Part shown: positions 1-7,765 of the stretch, piece after piece
How positions within the stretch are numbered: position 1 is the first letter of the stretch
How the letters are laid out: each line of letters begins with the position of its first letter
Source of the DNA: Clostridium fallax
Lineage (GTDB): Bacteria; Bacillota; Clostridia; Clostridiales; Clostridiaceae
Direction: 5' to 3'
NCBI RefSeq assembly: GCF_900129365.1
Contig: NZ_FQVM01000005.1
Coordinates: forward strand, 62,001 to 126,000
Length of the DNA: 64,000 bases
Program-made: the position numbers and the translations under genes
The notes under the pieces: model-generated
Told to the model about the DNA's origin: nothing
Database searches by the model: none
Seen by the model: only the letters and a program-made list of their open reading frames with translations

Positions 1-1262
1 TCTGAATTCATAGCGTCAATTTCTTTTTGAGCTTTAGCCTTCATAGTAGGATCAAAATCCATTCCAACTACTGAAATATCGTCTCCTCTATCTTGCTTAT
101 AACCAATAGCTGTAGAAACAATATTTTTTATAGCTTCTTCTGTAGCTTTATCAATCTTTCCATCTACTACTACTGAACTTGTTATTCTTTTAACTTCTCC
201 AGGAGCACTTATTACTTTACTTTCAGTTTTTCCTGTTTGATATTCAGTTTTTTGTTCTTCTTTTAAGCTTTTATTTGCTGCATTTTCCTTATTATCAATA
301 GTATTACTCATATTATTGTCTACTGGGCTTTCACTATTTGCAGCACTTAAATCTCCATTATTAGTTTCTCTAAGAGTTTGTTGACTTGAGATAACTTTAT
401 TAGGATCTACAACTGTTTCTGTTTTTTGTTTTGAATCAAAATCTAAAGCAACATTAATTTTAGCTTTAACCTTATTCTTACCCATTACAGGCTCTAAAAG
501 TTCATATACATTTTTCTCTAATGCTTTTTCATAATTTTGTTCTAGTTTCTTTTGCTTTTCTATAGCTGTTGATGAAGCTCCATTTTCTTCACTTTTTTCA
601 TCATACAATCCACTAGATAATAAATTTAAATCCTGATCAACTATTTCTATATTCTCTTTTGGAATATTTTCTGTACTACCTGCCATTAATGAAACGATAG
701 CCTTTACCTGCTGATCACTTAACTTTTCTCCGTTTTTTAATTTTAAATAAACAGATGCTTTTCCTGGTTCTTTATCCTTTACAAACACCGAATCTTTAGA
801 TGGTGTTATATGTACTCTTGCATTTTCTACTTGCGGAAAACTTTTTATAGTTCTCTCAAGTTCTCCTTGAATCATTCTTAGTTTCTTAATTTGAAATTCT
901 TCATCTGTCATTCCAAAGCTACTGCCCTCATCCATAAGTTCATAACCACTACTACCATTGGATATGTCTGGGGCTAATTCTAATCTAAGTTCATCTACTT
1001 TTTCTGTTGGTACTAATATTTTTTCGCCTTCTACTTTAGTATCTACTTTAAGTTCTTTTAATTTATTAGTAATAACTTGGGCATCTTTAGTATCTAAATT
1101 TGAAAATAGAACTTTATATTTATTAGAATTTTTATATACACATAAGGTAATAATAGCTACAAGTACAGTTACTACAGAAACTATGATTGCAATTTTTACG
1201 CCTTTTCTAAGTTCTTTAAATTTTTCAAATATATTCTTAAAAGTCTCTTTCAACTTTTCCAT
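1..1262 (-). CDS. fliF: Flagellar MS-ring protein FliF (C-terminus beyond window)
   Basis: FliF builds the membrane-embedded MS ring on which the rotor and export gate assemble. The frame opens with MEKLKETFKNIFEKFKEL at 1262 behind AAGGAG and stays open to base 1, giving about 420 residues; the family is usually about 500-550, so the C-terminal transmembrane helix and FliG-binding tail lie outside. A hydrophobic segment at about residues 22-43 is the first membrane helix. It is followed by the YscJ/FliF ring-building region (VLFSNLDTKDAQVI, then RMIQGELERTIKSFPQVENA and VHITPSKDSVF). Beyond about residue 290 comes the Asn/Ser/Lys-rich low-complexity linker typical of the family. It is the fourth gene of flgB-flgC-fliE-fliF, 15 bases after fliE. 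Identity is secure; only the 3' end is missing. Confidence 0.97.
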   Translation of the reverse strand, partial: MEKLKETFKNIFEKFKELRKGVKIAIIVSVVTVLVAIITLCVYKNSNKYKVLFSNLDTKDAQVITNKLKELKVDTKVEGEKILVPTEKVDELRLELAPDISNGSSGYELMDEGSSFGMTDEEFQIKKLRMIQGELERTIKSFPQVENARVHITPSKDSVFVKDKEPGKASVYLKLKNGEKLSDQQVKAIVSLMAGSTENIPKENIEIVDQDLNLLSSGLYDEKSEENGASSTAIEKQKKLEQNYEKALEKNVYELLEPVMGKNKVKAKINVALDFDSKQKTETVVDPNKVISSQQTLRETNNGDLSAANSESPVDNNMSNTIDNKENAANKSLKEEQKTEYQTGKTESKVISAPGEVKRITSSVVVDGKIDKATEEAIKNIVSTAIGYKQDRGDDISVVGMDFDPTMKAKAQKEIDAMNS

Positions 1263-1277
1263 CTGTAGCACTCCTTA

Positions 1278-1580
1278 CTATAACTGCATTCTATTAACTT
1301 CTTGGTATGCCTCCAACAATTTGTTTCTAACTTGCACTGCAAGTTGTAAAGACATCTTAGCTTCTTCTGTTGCTAACATCACTTGATGTACATTTACATT
1401 TTCTCCTCTAATCATCTTATCTGTAAGTTCATTTGCTTTTATTTGATCATCATTAACTTCACCTAATTTTTCCTTAAGGGTATTTACAAAGCTAATGCCA
1501 ACCTCATTATTTTTCTTAACTTCATTACTTTTATTAAAATCAAATATTTTCTCGCTTGGTACAAAACTATTAACTCTCAT
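1278..1580 (-). CDS. fliE: Flagellar hook-basal body protein FliE
   Basis: FliE is the small adaptor that joins the MS ring to the rod and is among the first proteins exported by the flagellar secretion system. The 100-residue length matches the family. The conserved C-terminal half is visible: NVHQVMLATEEAKMSLQLAV followed by VRNKLLEAYQEVNRMQL, ending at the last residue as is typical. It sits between flgC and fliF with 9- and 15-base gaps, in the usual flgB-flgC-fliE-fliF order, so it is co-transcribed with them. Confidence 0.97.
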   Translation of the reverse strand: MRVNSFVPSEKIFDFNKSNEVKKNNEVGISFVNTLKEKLGEVNDDQIKANELTDKMIRGENVNVHQVMLATEEAKMSLQLAVQVRNKLLEAYQEVNRMQL

Positions 1581-1589
1581 CTATCTCAC

Positions 1590-1997
1590 CTATCTTCCAA
1601 TCTCTAAAGCTTTCATAAACATTGATTTACTAGCATTTAATGTGTCTACATTTGCCTCATAAGCTCTTGACGAAGCTATTATATCTGCCATTTCATTTAA
1701 CACATTTACGTTAGGCATTGTTACATATCCATCTTTATCAGCATCTGGATGTGAAGGGTCATAAACTTTTCTTAGGGGAGACTTGTCCTCCTCTATTTTT
1801 ACAGCTTTAACTCCATTCATACCTAAAGCGCCATTTAAATTTTCTTGGAACACCGCAATCTTTCTTACATAAGGTTTTCCATTCTCTCCTCTTGTAGTTC
1901 TACAGTTTACTATATTAGAAGTAATTGTATCCATTCTAAGCCTTTCTGCTGAAAGACCACTAGCACTTATTCTTAATGCATTAAACATACTGTTCAT
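1590..1997 (-). CDS. flgC: Flagellar basal-body rod protein FlgC
   Basis: FlgC is a proximal rod subunit of the flagellar driveshaft. The 135-residue protein starts with the rod/hook signature (FNALRISASGLSAERLRMD, then SNIVNCRTTRGENGKPY). Its middle has the FlgC-type segment YVTMPNVNVLNEMADIIASS, and it ends with the amphipathic helix RAYEANVDTLNASKSMFMKA that forms the coiled-coil core. Length and motif order fit FlgC rather than FlgB or FlgG. It lies 4 bases after flgB and 9 before fliE, so the genes are probably translationally coupled. Confidence 0.97.
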   Translation of the reverse strand: MNSMFNALRISASGLSAERLRMDTITSNIVNCRTTRGENGKPYVRKIAVFQENLNGALGMNGVKAVKIEEDKSPLRKVYDPSHPDADKDGYVTMPNVNVLNEMADIIASSRAYEANVDTLNASKSMFMKALEIGR

Positions 1998-2001
1998 CTA
2001 A

Positions 2002-2394
2002 TTACCTCCCTCCACCATTGATTACACATTTAGTCATACTAAGCTTATTATTTGCTTGAGTTATTAATGCATTATACATTAATGTGTTTGCAGCTTGATT
2101 AGTTTTTTCTATATCTAAATCAACATTATTTCCATCAGCTTTCATGCTAGTTGATTTATCTTTCTCTATTTTTATCTCCCCTAACCCTTTTTCTAAATCA
2201 AATCCATTTTTAGAAATTTGTTCATCCATCGCTTTTAAAGTATTTTCAAATGATACAGTAAACCTTTTATACCCTTTTGTATTTATATTAGCCATATTAT
2301 TTGAAATTACTTTTCCTCTTAAAGTGGAAACATCTAGGGCTCTTTTTATAAGATTATAGCTATAACCATCCGAATCCATTCTTACTAAACTCAT
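2002..2394 (-). CDS. flgB: Flagellar basal-body rod protein FlgB
   Basis: FlgB is a rod protein next to FliE in the basal body. The 130-residue protein has the N-terminal rod motif (ALDVSTLRGKVISNNMANIN, then TKGYKRF) and a C-terminal helix NQAANTLMYNALITQANNKL; both are hallmarks of this short rod protein. The start codon follows GAGGAGGTAACTA, a strong ribosome binding site. It is the first gene of the basal-body operon here. The roughly 400 bases upstream separate it from the second flagellin gene and must carry its promoter. Confidence 0.96.
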   Translation of the reverse strand: MSLVRMDSDGYSYNLIKRALDVSTLRGKVISNNMANINTKGYKRFTVSFENTLKAMDEQISKNGFDLEKGLGEIKIEKDKSTSMKADGNNVDLDIEKTNQAANTLMYNALITQANNKLSMTKCVINGGGR

Positions 2395-2808
2395 TAGTTA
2401 CCTCCTCATTTTTAATTTTTATTTTAAATTTTACTTTTTTATTAATTGAATTTAACTTTGCTACAAAATAATATTTACCATTTATTTTTTTATAAGACAA
2501 AAGTTTAATGACATTTCATATTATACCTTAATATAACATTTTTTTCTATATATTTTTGAGTATTTTCGATTTTTTTTTTGTTATAATGCACAATAATTAT
2601 ATTTAATGCAATCTAACCTGTATAAATTTAAATTTTATTATATATTTTTTGAAAATTCAGAAAATATCATTTTCGACGTATTTTTTTCTATGTTTTAACC
2701 ATATTTGACATTATTTTCTTTTAATATATTTTTTGTCGTTTTTTTATTTTTTACATCTTTAATACTTAATTAATATTTCCAATTTTATAAATTCTTTTAT
2801 AACATATA
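2395..2808 (-). promoter_or_regulatory. AT-rich upstream region of flgB, candidate promoter
   Basis: No gene is seen here. On the minus strand a TATAAT hexamer lies at 2520-2525, but no good -35 stands 16-18 bases upstream of it, so the promoter assignment is weak. The region has two blocks reading GTCGAAAA (near 2668-2680) and ATCGAAAA (near 2565-2572), and a GTCAAATATG block. These loosely resemble the Spo0A box TGTCGAA but none is a full match. No sigma-28 motif of the kind seen before the flagellin genes was found. Confidence 0.3.
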
Positions 2809-2840
2809 AAAGACCTCTACTTTTTTTAATAGAGGTCTTC
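2808..2840 (-). terminator. Rho-independent terminator of the second flagellin
   Basis: A perfect 10-base inverted repeat, AAGACCTCTA (2810-2819) and TAGAGGTCTT (2830-2839), encloses a 10-base loop 24 bases past the flagellin stop codon. Read on the minus strand the stem ends in a short TTTTAT tract. The U-tract is brief, so termination may be only moderately strong, but no other gene uses this hairpin. Confidence 0.75.
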
Positions 2841-2863
2841 CAACTATTTTTGAATTTATTTAA

Positions 2864-3724
2864 TTATTTAAGTCTTTCTAAAATTCTTAATGCATCCTGA
2901 GGGAAATTATTAGTTTGAACCATCATAGCATTAGAAGATTCAACTAAAATATTATTTCTTGCATAATCCATCATTTCTTCCGCTAGATCTGCATCTCTTA
3001 AATAACTTTCAGCTTTTTCAGATGTACATACTGTAAAATCTATGTTATTTACAGACGTTTCAAGTCTTGATTGTAATGCTCCATATTTACTTCTTATTTT
3101 TGATACCTCTTTTATGGAATCATCTATCAATTTAAGATTTTGAGAAATCTTATTAATATCTGTAATATCTAAATCCTTTAAACTTAAAGCACCGTCTTTA
3201 GCTAACTTATCTATAGATATGTCAAACCTTGGTATTTTTATATTTTCTCCAACGTTAGTACCAGATACAACCTTTAAATATCTAGGATTATTATTATCAA
3301 TTACATCATCATCACCAATTAATTTAATTCCATTGAATTCTGTTTCCTTTGCTACACTATTAATATGATCTTTAATACTATTTATTTCATTTTGAATAGT
3401 TCTTAAATCTTCAGAGGTATTAGTTCCATTTGAAGCTTGTGTAGCTAATTCTTTAAGTCTACATAAACTGTCAGAAACTGTTGATAAAGCACCATCTACT
3501 GCTTGAACCATTGATACAGAATCCTGTAGGTTTCTTTGTGCTGCCTGAAGTCCTCTTATTTGCATTCTAAAAAGTTCACTTCTTCCTAATGCATTAGGAT
3601 TATCCTTTGCAGAATTTAATTTTATTCCACTACTAATTTTAGAAATTGCATCAGCTCTTCCTGCTAAATCCTTTGTATAGTTTCTATATACATTCATACT
3701 CATCATATTATGATTTAGTCTCAT
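2864..3724 (-). CDS. Second flagellin, cysteine-containing
   Basis: A flagellin of 286 residues. The N-terminal D0/D1 region is recognisable (MRLNHNMMSMNVYRNYTKDL, KISSGIKLNSAKDNP, RGLQAAQRNLQDSVSMVQA) and so is the C-terminal D1/D0 region (SRLETSVNNIDF, DADLAEEMMDYARNNILVES, PQDALRILERLK). The central surface domain is short. It differs from the major flagellin at 24996 in many conserved positions (SSGIKLNSAKDNPNALG instead of SSGLRINRAGDDAAGLS). It has two cysteines, in DSLCRLKEL and FTVCTSEK, which is unusual because flagellins are normally cysteine-free. It has its own sigma-28-like promoter and terminator, so it is a single-gene unit at the edge of the glycosylation island. It may be a minor filament subunit, a filament-base or tip variant, or a divergent paralogue. 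Confidence 0.9.
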   Translation of the reverse strand: MRLNHNMMSMNVYRNYTKDLAGRADAISKISSGIKLNSAKDNPNALGRSELFRMQIRGLQAAQRNLQDSVSMVQAVDGALSTVSDSLCRLKELATQASNGTNTSEDLRTIQNEINSIKDHINSVAKETEFNGIKLIGDDDVIDNNNPRYLKVVSGTNVGENIKIPRFDISIDKLAKDGALSLKDLDITDINKISQNLKLIDDSIKEVSKIRSKYGALQSRLETSVNNIDFTVCTSEKAESYLRDADLAEEMMDYARNNILVESSNAMMVQTNNFPQDALRILERLK

Positions 3725-3767
3725 TTTTTTCTCACCACCTAATAAAATATAAATAACTTCTCTTTAT

Positions 3768-3795
3768 TAATCGTTATTTATTGTTACATTCTTTA
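3768..3795 (-). promoter_or_regulatory. Sigma-28 (SigD/FliA)-type promoter of second flagellin
   Basis: On the minus strand TAAA (3795-3792) is separated by 18 bases from CGATTA (3773-3768), matching the sigma-28 consensus TAAA-N15/16-GCCGATAA with one position off in the -10. The leader to the ATG at 3724 is about 40 bases, contains GGTGGTGAG as the ribosome binding site and has no GGA triplet anywhere. Confidence 0.65.
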
Positions 3796-3951
3796 TAATT
3801 TATGTATTTCATTTATTCAATATATAATTAGGATTTATAATTTTGCTTAAATAATCACCTTATTAATTGAATATAAAATTGATTATTTTATGAATTTACT
3901 ATAATAAACTTAATTTTAATTCTACTAACAATAAAATCCACTTATTATTTT

Positions 3952-4326
3952 TTAGTTTAAATTTAATTTTATAGTTTTTTCTATATTTATTTTTAAATTT
4001 TCTAGTATTGGAATTATTTCATATTCTAGTAAATCTCCTAATAGTATATAGTCCTCATTTTCTAAAGCTTGTATCATTTCATTCATAAAATTATTTAAGT
4101 TATCTAAATCAAATTCTTCCGTTAATATTGATTGAATCTCAATAACAGCTTGACAAACCACTTCAATAGCTTCTGAAATATTTGATATAAAAAATAATCC
4201 TTGACTAATTTCATCTTCTCTAAATAGTTCAGCTACATTACTAGCATCTTCTATTAAAGCATTTAAATATTCATCTAAAGTTATAACTGTATCTATTTTC
4301 ATTTGTTTTAATTCTTTATTTTCCAT
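3952..4326 (-). CDS. Hypothetical acidic helical protein of the flagellin glycosylation island
   Basis: I do not recognise the function. The 124-residue product is strongly acidic and predicted mostly helical by its heptad-like Leu/Ile/Glu pattern (EYLNALIEDASNVAELF, EAIEVVCQAVIEIQSIL, NLNNFMNEMIQALENED). It has no signal peptide or membrane segment. It lies 15 bases after the aminotransferase gene and is the last gene of the pseI-epimerase-pseC group, before the second flagellin. Size, charge and place would suit a small chaperone or accessory factor for flagellin or its modification, but the sequence does not show this. Confidence 0.6.
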   Translation of the reverse strand: MENKELKQMKIDTVITLDEYLNALIEDASNVAELFREDEISQGLFFISNISEAIEVVCQAVIEIQSILTEEFDLDNLNNFMNEMIQALENEDYILLGDLLEYEIIPILENLKINIEKTIKLNLN

Positions 4327-4341
4327 ATTATAATTTTTCTC

Positions 4342-5517
4342 CTAACTTTTTAAAATTAAATTTGAAACTTTCTTTATCTTTTCAATTACAAAATTTAAAT
4401 CATCATCACTCATTGCAGGATATAATGGTAATGTTATTATTCTTTCATAAAACTTTTCTGCTTCTTCACATAATCCCTTATTATATCCTATTTTCTTATA
4501 ATATGGATGATAATAAACAGGAATATAATGAACATTAACTCCTAAACCCTCTTCTCTTAATTTATTAAATACTTCTAATCTACTATAAGTAATTTTATCT
4601 AAATTAAGTTTTATTACATATATATGATATCCAGATGTTGAATAACTTTCTTCAAAAGGTATTTCAAATGAATCAATGTTCTTAAAAGCCTCATTATACC
4701 TCTCTACTATTTTTCTTCTTCTCTCAATAAATCTATCTAATTTTTTTAATTGGCTTAATCCTAAAGCACAATTTAAATCAGGCAATCTATAATTATAACC
4801 TAATTCTAGCTGTTCATAATACCAAGGGCCTTCATTTTTTATCATTAAAGATTCATCTCTTGTTATACCATGGCTTCTAAATAATAAAAGTTTTTTATAA
4901 AGTTTATCATCATTAGTAGTTATAATTCCACCTTCTGCTGTTGTTATAGGTTTTACAGGATGCAAACTAAATTCTGTCATATGAGCCTTATTACCAACTT
5001 TTATTCCCTTATATTTGCTTCCTAATGCATGAGCAGCATCTTCTATTACAATTAGATTATATTTCTCAGCTATATCCATAATTTTATCAATATCTACTGG
5101 ATGTCCTGTATAGTCTACCGGTATTATAGCCTTTGTTCTACTAGTTATTTTTTCCTCTATTTTATTAACATCTATATTCCCAGTTATAGGATCTACATCC
5201 ACAAAAACAGGCTTTGCTCCCATGTATAATATACAGTTACTTGATGCTGCAAAAGTCATTGGAGTTACTAAAACCTCATCTCCTTCTTTTATTCCAGCAG
5301 CAAAACATGCCCCATGAAGAGCTGCAGTACCATTAGAAAAAGTAACTGCATACTTACATCCAACATATTTTGCAATGGCTTCCTCAAAATCTTTAACATA
5401 TGGACCTGTAGTTAGAAAATCACTTTTTAAAGCCTTTATTACTTCCTCTATATCATCATTTTCTATATTTTGTCTTCCATAAGGTATAAACTTATTACAC
5501 AAAATTCTCATCTCCAT
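4342..5517 (-). CDS. pseC: PseC-type UDP-sugar 4-aminotransferase (DegT/DnrJ/EryC1)
   Basis: A PLP-dependent sugar aminotransferase of 391 residues. PseC aminates UDP-4-keto-6-deoxy-AltNAc in pseudaminic acid biosynthesis. The family start KFIPYGRQNIENDDIEEV is followed by FLTTGPYVKDFEEA, TFSNGTAALHGACFA, the cofactor-contact segment VIEDAAHALGSKYKG, and the internal aldimine lysine in SLHPVKPITTAEGGII; that last motif is the PseC type. The ATG at 5517 lacks an upstream ribosome binding site. GGAGATGAG lies 9 bases before a TTG at 5502, which would start the protein at CNKFIPYGRQ as in typical PseC, so 5502 may be the true start. It follows the epimerase by 19 bases. Another DegT-type enzyme occurs at 16007; the motif argues that this one is PseC. 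Confidence 0.85.
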   Translation of the reverse strand: MEMRILCNKFIPYGRQNIENDDIEEVIKALKSDFLTTGPYVKDFEEAIAKYVGCKYAVTFSNGTAALHGACFAAGIKEGDEVLVTPMTFAASSNCILYMGAKPVFVDVDPITGNIDVNKIEEKITSRTKAIIPVDYTGHPVDIDKIMDIAEKYNLIVIEDAAHALGSKYKGIKVGNKAHMTEFSLHPVKPITTAEGGIITTNDDKLYKKLLLFRSHGITRDESLMIKNEGPWYYEQLELGYNYRLPDLNCALGLSQLKKLDRFIERRRKIVERYNEAFKNIDSFEIPFEESYSTSGYHIYVIKLNLDKITYSRLEVFNKLREEGLGVNVHYIPVYYHPYYKKIGYNKGLCEEAEKFYERIITLPLYPAMSDDDLNFVIEKIKKVSNLILKS

Positions 5518-5536
5518 TTATAAAAATATTTAACTT

Positions 5537-6538
5537 TTAAAAATTTTTCTCTATCCATTCTCTTGTTTCTTCTATACCTTCTTCTAAAGTATATTTAGGT
5601 TCCCATCCTATTAAATTCTTTGCCTTAGAATAATCACAAAGAAGTTTCATAATTTCAGCTTGAGGATGTATATGTTTTACATGATTTATTTTCACTTTAT
5701 TCTGTGAAATAATTTTAGCTAACTCATTAATAGTTACATCTCTTCCAGTCCCTGCATTAACAATTTCACCATCAACATTCTTCTCAAGACCACTCATTAT
5801 TATAAATCTTGCACAATCTTTTACATAAAGAAGATCCCTAGTCTGTTCCCCTGTACCATAAATATTTATATCTTTATTATCTATAGCATTTTTAATAAAT
5901 ATAGCAACAACGCCACCTTCTCCTCCTGTTTTTTGGAAAGGTCCATAAGTATTAAATGGTCTTATTACCACCGTTGGTAATCCATAAGAAAGATAATAAG
6001 ATTGAACTAAGTTTTCTGCACCTATTTTACTTGCTCCATAAGGAGAAACTGGCTTTGTTGGATGAAGTTCATTTATTCCATCTAATTTATCACATTTATC
6101 AAATACCATACAAGTACTCATAAATACTACTTTACAAGGATGATGCTCCTCATTTTCATCTAATATCCACTTGTCTCCATCCATATGTCCATTTTTACCA
6201 AACATTTGTATCTTGGCATACTCTAATATATTAAAAGTTCCTACAGTATCGTTATAAAAAGTTGTTTTAGGGTCATCAATAGAATCTTGAACATTTATTG
6301 ATGCTGCTAAATGATATACTATATCAAATTTATCTGAAAAAACTTTTTCTAATAAAGAGTTATCTTGTATATCTCCTTTTATAAATTTAAATTTTTCATT
6401 TTTCTTAAATTCCTCTATATTTTTTTCACTACCATTAGATAGATTATCTAATGCTGTTACAGTATGTCCATCTTTTAAAAGTTGTTTTACAACCCATCTT
6501 CCGATAAAACCTGCTCCACCAGTTACTAATATATTCAT
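5537..6538 (-). CDS. NAD-dependent nucleotide-sugar epimerase/dehydratase
   Basis: An extended short-chain dehydrogenase of 333 residues, the usual size for UDP-sugar epimerases and dehydratases. The Rossmann motif is VTGGAGFIG at residues 5-13. The adenine-site region is TALDNLSNGSEKN, and the catalytic Tyr-Lys pair is in PYGASKIGAENLV. A cysteine-containing STCMVFD stands where TSS is common. Later come RPFNTYGPFQ and the C-terminal substrate domain with YVKDCARFI. The substrate is not clear: it may convert a UDP-sugar for a second glycan residue or take part in the same nonulosonic acid route. It lies between pseI and pseC with 30- and 19-base gaps, so it belongs to that transcription unit. 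Confidence 0.85.
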   Translation of the reverse strand: MNILVTGGAGFIGRWVVKQLLKDGHTVTALDNLSNGSEKNIEEFKKNEKFKFIKGDIQDNSLLEKVFSDKFDIVYHLAASINVQDSIDDPKTTFYNDTVGTFNILEYAKIQMFGKNGHMDGDKWILDENEEHHPCKVVFMSTCMVFDKCDKLDGINELHPTKPVSPYGASKIGAENLVQSYYLSYGLPTVVIRPFNTYGPFQKTGGEGGVVAIFIKNAIDNKDINIYGTGEQTRDLLYVKDCARFIIMSGLEKNVDGEIVNAGTGRDVTINELAKIISQNKVKINHVKHIHPQAEIMKLLCDYSKAKNLIGWEPKYTLEEGIEETREWIEKNF

Positions 6539-6568
6539 AGTATTTTCATCCTCCTACTTATAACTTAA

Positions 6569-7621
6569 TTATTTAATAAAACTCCAATCCATAGGAGTTC
6601 CCCTTTTTATATCTCTAGTACATTTTTTTCCTAATATATTACTTATGTACTTTGTTTCTAAACCAAATCCTGGTCTTATACTTTTTAAATTATCCTTTGT
6701 AAAAATCTCTCCTTCTTTAATATCTTCAACTATAAATAAAGAACGAGAGTGTTCTCTTGATTTTTTTTGCTTATAAGTTAATTCATAAGTAACTTTACCT
6801 AAGGCCTTTTCTATACTTCTTATTCCATCAACCATTTCCTTAAATTCGTGAGGTTCCATAGAAAAAGCTGCATCTGGTCCCCCATCTTCTCTTTTTAAAG
6901 TTAAATGTTTTTCTATAACTGTTGCCCCTAAAGCTACAGCTCCAATAGAAACTGAACTACCTAGTGTATGATCTGAAAGACCTACTGATACATCAAAAGT
7001 GTCTTTCATATTAGGTATAGTTTTTAAATTTATATCTTCTAGAGGAGATGGATAAGCTGATGTACATTTTAATAAAATAACATTATCATTTCCTACTCTT
7101 TTACAAGCTTTAATTGCTTCATCAATATCAGATAATGTTGCAATTCCTGTAGACATTATAACTGGTTTACCTTTAGATGCTACATATTCTATAAATGGAA
7201 TATCATTTATTTCAAAAGAAGCAATCTTATATGCAGGTACATCCATCTTTTCTAAAAACTCTACTGATGTATAATCAAAAGGTGATGAAAAACAAATAAG
7301 TCCCATATCCTCTGCTATTTTTTTTAGTTCTGGTTGCCACTCCCATGGAGTATAAGCTTCTCTATATAATTTGTGTAAAGTAGTACCATCCCAAATTGTT
7401 TCTTGTTTTATCTGAAAATATTCATTATCACAATCTAAAGTTATAGTATCTGGGGTATAAGTTTGTAGTTTTACCGCATCTGCTCCTGATTCTTTAGCTG
7501 CTTTAATTATTTCCACAGCTCTTTCAAAACTTTGTTTATGATTAGCTGAAATTTCCGCTATTATAAAAGTTTTTTCATTTTCTCCAACTTTTCTTTTATC
7601 TATGTAAAATGACTTATTCAT
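6569..7621 (-). CDS. pseI: Pseudaminic acid synthase PseI
   Basis: PseI condenses 6-deoxy-AltdiNAc with phosphoenolpyruvate to give pseudaminic acid. The 350-residue protein has a NeuB-type TIM barrel: FIIAEISANHKQSFERAVEI, ADAVKLQTYTPDTITLD, AYTPWEWQPELKKIAED, GKPVIMSTGIATLSDIDEAI, LLKCTSAYPSPLEDINL, VGLSDHTLGSSVSIGAVALG and TVIEKHLTLKREDGGPD. Its C-terminal antifreeze-like SAF domain runs from about residue 285 (SRSLFIVEDIKEGEIFTKDN). The words EAYTPWEW and DGGPDAAFS fit PseI better than NeuB or LegI. It opens the unit pseI-epimerase-pseC-hypothetical, downstream of a clear terminator at 7691-7753, so it probably has its own promoter. AAGGAAAG precedes the start. Confidence 0.92.
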   Translation of the reverse strand: MNKSFYIDKRKVGENEKTFIIAEISANHKQSFERAVEIIKAAKESGADAVKLQTYTPDTITLDCDNEYFQIKQETIWDGTTLHKLYREAYTPWEWQPELKKIAEDMGLICFSSPFDYTSVEFLEKMDVPAYKIASFEINDIPFIEYVASKGKPVIMSTGIATLSDIDEAIKACKRVGNDNVILLKCTSAYPSPLEDINLKTIPNMKDTFDVSVGLSDHTLGSSVSIGAVALGATVIEKHLTLKREDGGPDAAFSMEPHEFKEMVDGIRSIEKALGKVTYELTYKQKKSREHSRSLFIVEDIKEGEIFTKDNLKSIRPGFGLETKYISNILGKKCTRDIKRGTPMDWSFIK

Positions 7622-7690
7622 ATAAGGTCTTTCCTTTCTATTAAATATAATAAATCCTTTTAATTATCGTATTTAAGTTTTTGTTCTTTA

Positions 7691-7753
7691 AAAAAAGCAT
7701 GTGAAGTATATTATAATTTAATTAAATAAAAATTTATACTATACTTTACACGC
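7691..7753 (-). terminator. Rho-independent terminator after the TPR-phosphotransferase gene
   Basis: On the minus strand GCGTGTAAAGTATA (7753-7740) pairs with TATACTTCACATGC (7710-7697), a 14-base stem with one G-U pair and one mismatch, followed directly by TTTTTTTAAAG. It lies 13 bases past the stop of the gene ending at 7766 and separates that unit from pseI. Confidence 0.8.
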
Positions 7754-7765
7754 CTTAAAATCATT

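Noticed and set aside
958..1386. Plus-strand open frame of 142 codons opposite fliF and fliE
   Set aside because: It lies antisense to two secure flagellar genes, shows no protein family pattern and has no ribosome binding site.
3849..3888. Inverted repeat AAATAATCA / TGATTATTT downstream of the 3952 gene
   Set aside because: Weak all-AT stem with a long loop and no U-tract; not convincing as a terminator.
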